A stretch of 6,606 nt of DNA. It comes from an uncultured Veillonella sp. (GTDB lineage Bacteria; Bacillota; Negativicutes; Veillonellales; Veillonellaceae). The notes under the pieces were generated by a model. The model saw only the letters and a list, made by a program, of their open reading frames with translations. It searched no databases and was not told the DNA's origin. The position numbers and the translations under genes were made by a program. Shown here in pieces: positions 6,565 through 6,606 of the stretch (position 1 is the first letter of the stretch; each line of letters begins with the position of its first letter). Location of the stretch: positions 1-6,606 of the forward strand of contig CAAEOZ010000086.1 of assembly GCA_900757715.1 (NCBI GenBank), read 5' to 3'.

Positions 6565-6606
6565 ATTATATATCAATTATTATAAGTTGATATAGTCAGT
6601 AAAGTC
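6565..6606 (-). promoter_or_regulatory. Probable operon promoter with overlapping inverted repeat
   Basis: Two TATAAT hexamers lie upstream of the precursor gene on the minus strand, at 6579-6584 and 6565-6570. The first would give an untranslated leader of about 34 nt and the second about 20 nt, so the first is the better -10 candidate. Its -35 box would fall at the very edge of the window, where the minus strand begins GACTTT, so it cannot be judged. An 8-bp perfect inverted repeat has arms TATATCAA (6569-6576) and TTGATATA (6587-6594) with a 10-nt spacer, and it encloses the first -10 box. A regulator bound there could block polymerase, but the region is so AT-rich that chance is possible. 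No regulator gene is in the window. Confidence 0.5.

Noticed and set aside
1..6606. CRISPR array, tRNA, rRNA or insertion sequence
   Set aside because: No regularly spaced repeats, no cloverleaf-like sequence, no transposase frame and no terminal inverted repeats were seen.

Overview
The window is AT-rich (mostly about 30-40% G+C by eye), with strong AGGAGG-type ribosome binding sites and tightly packed genes. This fits a low-GC Gram-positive anaerobe of the Clostridia; a Lachnospiraceae or Clostridium-like host is a reasonable guess, but the sequence does not fix the genus. All six convincing genes lie on the minus strand and are read from right to left.

Together they form a complete biosynthetic cassette for a ribosomally made, post-translationally modified peptide (RiPP). 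In order of transcription: a promoter region with an 8-bp inverted repeat around a TATAAT box (6565-6594); a 60-residue precursor of the CLI_3235 bacteriocin-type family with six cysteines in 13 residues (6356-6538); a strong hairpin (6296-6330); a radical SAM/SPASM maturase of the CcpM type (4860-6269); a maturation-system protein of the TIGR04066 type (3740-4846); an acyl-carrier-related small protein that starts with GTG and lacks the phosphopantetheine serine (3450-3722); a gap of about 120 bp; a cytoplasmic S8 (subtilisin-like) protease with a C-terminal accessory domain (1890-3326); and an ABC exporter of the fused permease-ATPase type (191-1897) whose start overlaps the protease stop by 8 nt. 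Positions 1-190 hold no supported gene and no convincing terminator.

Inferred pathway: the maturase binds the short leader through its N-terminal RRE-like segment and modifies the Cys-Ser-rich block, probably by thioether formation. The TIGR04066 protein and the carrier-like protein assist in an unknown way. The S8 protease cuts the precursor in the cytoplasm, and the exporter, which has no C39 peptidase domain of its own, moves the product out. No regulator, dedicated immunity gene or second precursor is visible.

The most interesting sequence-level observation is that the roughly 200 C-terminal residues of the S8 protease look like a shortened, diverged copy of the neighbouring TIGR04066 protein. 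This suggests that a shared fold, possibly a degenerate P-loop-like one, acts both free and fused to the protease. The carrier-like protein has proline where the family's modified serine should be, so it probably works as a docking protein rather than as an acyl carrier.
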